Positions 59,300 through 64,000 of a DNA stretch of 64,000 bases are shown here, one piece after another. Below the pieces are notes generated by a model. That model saw only the letters and a program-made list of their open reading frames with translations, was not told where the DNA came from and did not search any database. The translations under genes were made by a program, and so were the position numbers. Numbering within the stretch: the first letter of the stretch is position 1; the number at the start of each line of letters is the position of its first letter. The DNA lies in the NCBI GenBank assembly GCA_028023455.1, contig JAQFVV010006309.1, forward strand, positions 2,953,482 through 3,017,481. The letters run 5' to 3'. The DNA comes from Epiperipatus broadwayi. Lineage: Eukaryota; Onychophora; Udeonychophora; Euonychophora; Peripatidae.

Positions 59300-59405
59300 C
59301 TCAGGAGTTCATAATAGGTTTGAGTGCTATAAGTTCCAGAACTGCAGTTGATTCAAGGACCTTATACTTCAGAGTTTTACACTTGACCACTGCACTAAAC
59401 CACAT
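59300..59405 (-). mobile_element. tRNA-derived SINE remnant, single copy
   Basis: Minus strand: GTGGTTTAGTGCAGTGGTCA (A-box-like) and GGTCCTTGAATCAA (B-box-like), tRNA spacing. Confidence 0.55.
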
Positions 59406-59409
59406 AAAA

Positions 59410-61715
59410 TGAAGTTCAAATTGACTTTTTGTTCTTATTAGCATTACAGATTCACTTTTTAATCATAATTTCTTTCACTTATATTAACATGATGGACATT
59501 TATTAATCAATGGTTCAAACATTAAACTCAATAGATATTTTCTTATTAAAGATAAAAGTTTTTAAATGGACTGTTGTGTAACAATCAGTCAGAGAAAGTT
59601 TTAACAGTTTCAGCTCTTGATTTAGCATAGCTAAAAAATGGATGAAAATTTTAGTAACTAATGGATTTTGGATGTCTAACTACATTAACATTGGAAGACC
59701 AGCAATTGAAAGATCTTTTGTAATTTGGGGGAAATTTTTTTTTATTTACTCTGAATTTGAATCCACCATAAAAGGTATTTTATGTCAATGTTAAATTAAT
59801 CACTAAACTAATGTATACCTTTTTTTAATAATTTTTTATTAATCATTAATATTGATATTAAAACATCACTTGCAACTACTGTCTTTAGTATAAATTATGA
59901 TAAACTAGTTTCATACACTCTATCAACAGGAGGTTATATTCTTCAATTTCTGTTTAGCTAATTCTTTCAAAACATATCCACGAAAGTAAATGACACCATG
60001 AAGCTCTTACTAAGTGCATTAAATCACACATTAACCATAATTGGGTTTTGGACCTTTTCAATTATGATGATAACTTCAACAGCCTTATTATAGGAACTCT
60101 ATTGTACCAAAGTCTTATATTATGAAGATTATATATCTACTTTTTGTTAAATGATACCATTAAAAAATATGAATATTTACCAACTTCTTACAAAGTTAAT
60201 CTACACTACATTTACAATATATGCATCTTTCTACTATTCTGATAATATCAGCATTATGAAGTTGCAGTATACATTATTATATTAGTATCGCAGCCAGAAA
60301 TTTAATGGGGGTGGGGGATATATAAAGGTGATTGGTTTGGATTTCTTTGAGGTTTTATTTCAAAACTAGCCAAAAACATTGATATAAGAATCCAACAGTA
60401 TTTTTTTTTATATTTTAATTACGTAGACTTTTTAATATTTAAGCACATCCAATGAAAGGTGAAATTACCAGTTAGCTATGTAGTGTACATGTACAAAATA
60501 ATATAAATTAAAAACGGCACATATAGCTATCTACACCGAAGCACTTACCGGTTTGCGTTATCTACTTCATGATCAGCGTTAAGTGTATTGTTACTATGCC
60601 TTTTCATCACTTATATTTTCATCAGTGTTGCACTACACAGACTCCATAACTATGAATTTTCTCTAGGAATATGCAATAGAAAATGTTCAAATTAAATTAG
60701 TAAAAAAATTAGACACCACTTCACTTATTTTGTGTTTAATACTTATATAGTAATTGACTTTACTTTTCCATTTACATGTGTGCGCAATCGCTTCTTATAC
60801 CGCCCCCCTTCCTATTCCAATTATTTCACTGACCAACAATATGACAGTTCTAGAATAAATATCACCTCCTTAACAATAGATATATAGATAATGTGTCTAT
60901 GCTATAAAGAGTAAATATCACTATTATTTTTTAATAAATACGTGTTGATTTTAAACCTTTTCTAGAGAGGGAGAGTCAAAGAAATTCAACTGATTATGTC
61001 TAAGTATATTTTTATATCAGACCTTCAGCTCATTAGTGATGATTAATAATAAACACCAATATTCTTTTTTGCTTTTTTCACTCCGTTTATCCAGACGGTT
61101 TTATAAAAGTAAAAGCAATAAACAGTTATATATCATCACATAATTGAATTTCATTAAAATGAAATTTATTTTTAGTATCAAAAGTTTATTTGTAGTTATA
61201 AAAACATTGGATGAAAACTACAAGTCAATAAAATTACAAGAATAATTTTGACCTTTTATTTTATGATTTGTAAATGAATATATATATATATTCATTTTTG
61301 AAATAAAAAATAATTGACTATCTTTAATTTTTTGCCATAAAATTTTGAATCTATATTGATATTGTGTTTTTAAGAAAAATGTTAATTAGGTTTGATAAAC
61401 TACTTTCTTAAAATTTATATTAAAAGAATATTTAATGAATATAATTACTATTCTGCTCTTCTAATGCTATGTGTTAAACTGATGTCTAAAAGGATATCTG
61501 GAAATTTCTCAACAGTACGTCTTCTATTAACACTGAGTCTTAAATATAAGTTTCTTTATAAAACTGCATTTTATGTAAGTTTGTTGTAAAGTTCCTAATT
61601 AATAATTAATATTTTGATAATCAACAACTGGTTAATCATGCTTTTGTGAAAGTTTGTGGTTGGTAATTGTAGTTATCACATGATCACTATCTCTTATATT
61701 AGCACATAATTGTTA
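59410..61715. other. AT-rich non-coding; short palindrome
   Basis: AATGAATATATATATATATT + CATT near 61273 is a perfect palindrome. GCAGCCAGAAATTT then GGGGGTGGGGG near 60290 may be an old transposon end. No coding signature. Confidence 0.5.
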
Positions 61716-61821
61716 TTAAACAAGGCAAAATTCTCCATACAGTAGTGCCACCCTGTGCTAATCAGAGTAATCAATGGATGCCAGAAGGCTTGTACATAAA
61801 ATCCCTATCTAGTGCCTACTC

Positions 61822-61880
61822 ATCCAATATCCCCAGACTAGTTTCTGGTTTGTGGCCTTCGTCAGTGAGGAGCCTTGGAT
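61822..61880 (-). ncRNA. Hammerhead ribozyme, family C (core intact, CTGACGA form)
   Basis: Minus strand: outer helix ATCCAA/TTGGAT perfect; helix I CCTCA/TGGGG with one T.G; core CTGACGA (the variable seventh base is C here); helix II GG/CC around CCACAAA; GAAA; ACTAGT; cleavage C. CTGACGA is likely ancestral, CTGATGA and CTGACAA being its CpG-decay forms. Confidence 0.8.
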
Positions 61881-61920
61881 CTGAGAGCACTGCACCTAGA
61901 TTTTAGGATCTAATGCAACC

Positions 61921-61972
61921 CTCCACCACTGACAAAGGCTACAAGCCAAAAACTAGTCTGGGGATATTGGAT
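61921..61972 (+). ncRNA. Hammerhead ribozyme-like motif, family C (decayed)
   Basis: Core CTGACAA and AAAA in place of GAAA; helix II GGC/GCC, ACTAGT, cleavage C and TGGGG retained. Likely inactive. Confidence 0.65.
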
Positions 61973-62089
61973 GAGTAGGCACTAGATAGGGATTTTATGC
62001 ACAAGCCTTCTGGCAACCATTTATCACTCTGATTGGCACAGGGTGGCACTACTATATGGAGAGTTTTGCCTTGTTTAATTGTAGTTATA

Positions 62090-62580
62090 CAGGGACTACT
62101 TCCATAATCTAATAGTAATTATTAAATGCTTTTAGAAAAAATCAAAATTTATTTACACTTTTCAAATATATTAAATTGTTAGTAATAGCACACAAATTAA
62201 TAAATAACACAATGTTTCAAGTGGTATTATTCTTTCTTTCTCAGTTATCACTGCCCTGACCAGTGATAGTGTTAGCAAGGAAATCAAACCTGAGATCTTC
62301 AGCTTCATGAATATTGAATTTAAAGCAAATCTTGGTAATAGTACATTTAAGACTAGAGTATTACCTTAAATCCAATATTCCTGAATCTAAAGGTCCCATA
62401 TTTGATTCCCTTATAGCATTGTCACTGGTCAAACTAGCAACACCTGAAGAAGGAAGAAAGAGAATGCCACTCAAAATATTAATCTGTATTCTATTAGTAA
62501 CAGTTGAATGTATTTGAAAAGTTTAATTAAGTCTGCATTTTTCCCAAGTCATTTAATAACTATGGTAGTAATAGTGAACA
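62090..62580. mobile_element. Family A head-to-head inverted pair
   Basis: A minus copy (62090-62335; B box complement GGAAATCAAACCTGAGATC) and a plus copy (62340-62580; B box ATTTGATTCCC) meet at their tRNA-like heads. Tails TTTTAGAAAAAATCAAAATT and AGTTGAATGTATTTGAAAAG point outward. It begins about 15 bp after the family C foldback. Confidence 0.75.
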
Positions 62581-62584
62581 TGCA

Positions 62585-63765
62585 TTCAGATCTGATAATA
62601 GTTATCCAGTAATATCAAGTATTACTTGATTTTTTCACTTGCACAATATATGATCAAACAAAAATAGCTACCTAGTCCAGTGCTAGAATGTTGTCTTAGA
62701 CTCAAAATTTTATGATGGGTTGAATTTTAGATTAGTTGTATAATTGCTTTCAACTTTGAATTTTAAGTCTCACCTATAAAGACAAAATGTCATCTAGTTG
62801 GCTCTAAAATCAAGTTTTCTAATTGTTATTTTGATTTATAATTCCTCAAGATTAATTAGTGGTACTTTACTAATAATATAAAGTAGAACTGACTTTTTAT
62901 AAATATCCCATTATGGGGTAAAGGCCTCTCCATCAACTTTTCAGAAATGAGTAGTGAAGTAGTAGACAATATTTTTAGGTTTTTCAATTGCCAGGCAGTG
63001 CTGATTTGAGTCACTTTTATTTCCAATTTATCACTATATTTGTGAATTCAGACCATTAACATGACAAATAGAAGTGCTACTTCTATGCCCCAAAAACCTA
63101 TTTCTATTATTATTTGAACTAACTATTCCTAACTATTGCTGTGACTATTATTAAAACAGACTCACTCAAAGATAAATAAATTTTAAAACCACTTAGAGAA
63201 AATATGAATTTGAAGAAAAAAATCTTATCTGATCACCTTAGTAAATCATACATATTTGGTGTGAATTTGTTGTCTTTAATATGTTTTTGAATTGATTTTC
63301 AAGCTAGTCTTTAGCACATCTGTATAATGGATTTTTTTGCTTCTGGGTTTCTGAATTTTTTGCTAATATTTATGTTCTCTGAAAATTGTTTCTCTTAGTA
63401 TAATGCAGTAATTTTTTTACTACTGATCATTGGTTTCTTTAAGGAGTGTAAATAAACCTTTTATCTAAATTTAAAAAAAAAAAAAAGAAAGAAAGAATTC
63501 ATATAATTTTCCAGTGTTTTTCACAATCATAGATGTGTTGAACTCAAGTTTAAAGCCAAGTTGAAAAAGTAAATAAAAAATTAGTTTGGTTATTTAAATG
63601 AGACTATTTCTGTTTATCCTGCTTAAATTAAACAAAGTAATGATGATGATGATCATGATATATAGAAGATAATCAAACCAGCACTCTTAAACAATGTCTT
63701 AAAACTGCAAGGATACTCTCACTCCAGCCACAAGATAAAGTCTTTATATTATATTTTTTTTTTCT
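62585..63765. other. AT-rich non-coding, nothing recognised
   Basis: An A/AAAG run near 63471 and (TGA)n near 63640 only. Confidence 0.5.
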
Positions 63766-63774
63766 TTTTTTTCC

Positions 63775-63873
63775 ATATGTCATAGCATCAGCCAGGAGGT
63801 GAACCCGCAACAACTGTCTGCAACCAACTGCTTGCTTGCAAGGCGGCTGTGCTGACCTCTCGGCTAACAACAC
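63775..63873 (-). mobile_element. Family D tRNA-derived SINE
   Basis: Minus strand: GTTGTTAGCCGAGAGGTCAG, CCTTGCAAGC, GCGGGTTCACCTCCTGGCTG, end GATGCTATGACAT. Contains an extra internal copy of the anticodon-arm sequence (GCAAGCAGTTGGTTGCAGAC), making it longer than the other copies. T-rich flank is its A tail. Confidence 0.85.
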
Positions 63874-64000
63874 TTGACGAATATTACCTAATTTAATATT
63901 GGCATAAAGTAATATTAATATTTCAGAAGTGTTATCAATTATATTAAAATAAATGGATTCATAGTGAATGATTTATATATTCAAGCTCTCACTTCTAGAC

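Larger units (their letters stand above)
61725..62075. mobile_element. Family C foldback, complete with both ends
   Basis: Ends are near-perfect inverted copies: TTAAACAAGGCAAAATTCTC on the left and complement of GAGAGTTTTGCCTTGTTTAA on the right, then TAGTGCCACCCTGTGC. Arms of about 170 bp meet at GCAACCCTCC. Each arm holds one ribozyme facing inward. Confidence 0.85.

Overview
Kind of organism. The window is eukaryotic and animal-like. It is very AT-rich, has no dense or operon-like coding, and is full of decayed transposons: hAT, Merlin and mariner DNA elements, LINE reverse transcriptases, Penelope-like (PLE) endonuclease fragments, tRNA-derived SINEs, a (TAA)n microsatellite and a long poly-T tract. 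An invertebrate, perhaps a lophotrochozoan such as a mollusc, fits the element mix, but nothing in the window fixes the species. I see no intact host protein-coding exon; essentially everything recognisable is a mobile element or its remnant.

Layout. 1-3192: 3' part of a frameshifted ZMYM1-like hAT transposon, with a smaller palindromic element inserted before its 3' terminal inverted repeat (TIR). 4.2-5.4 kb: a GC-richer patch and an 880-bp foldback element. 8.5-9.8 kb and 18.1-19.9 kb: head-to-head inverted pairs of a composite made of a PLE GIY-YIG fragment plus a tRNA-like SINE (family A). 10.1-14.5 kb: a multi-kb diverged inverted repeat carrying an RT fragment. 20.8 kb: Merlin remnant. 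22.6-24.3 kb: a LINE RT interrupted by a mariner and by a SINE dimer. 24.63-25.65 kb: a deletion-derivative hAT with both TIRs and an 8-bp target duplication. 29.4-30.2 kb: inverted repeats around an unidentified open frame. 33.9-37.3 kb and 48.7-49.6 kb: family B elements. 39.6-62.1 kb: family C foldbacks. 46.9-48.2 kb: a C-depleted tract. 53.0-54.7 kb: a fairly young LINE with a YMDD reverse transcriptase.

Main discovery. Two unrelated repeat families carry what looks like a type I hammerhead ribozyme. Family C (best copies 57963-58022 plus, 61822-61880 minus, 54951-55006 minus) has the core CTGANGA and GAAA, a palindromic helix III ACTAGT followed by the cleavage C, a perfect helix I (CCCCA/TGGGG) and an outer helix (ATCCAA/TTGGAT). 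Helix II shows a compensatory GGC/GCC to AGC/GCT change. Family B (ten copies) has the same architecture with CCAA/TTGG, and subfamilies differ by paired changes in the outer helix. Its two decayed forms of the helix II/GAAA junction are exactly the two products of CpG deamination of an ideal hammerhead. Family B also has a tRNA-like B box and an 11-bp target duplication, so it behaves like a hammerhead-carrying SINE or retrozyme.

How the parts work together. No pathway is encoded here. The window is a graveyard in which retroelement machinery (PLE, LINE RT) and non-autonomous parasites (tRNA-derived SINEs, ribozyme elements, MITEs) lie together, very often as inverted dimers. I estimated all coordinates of repeats and remnants by eye, and outer boundaries may be off by tens of bases.
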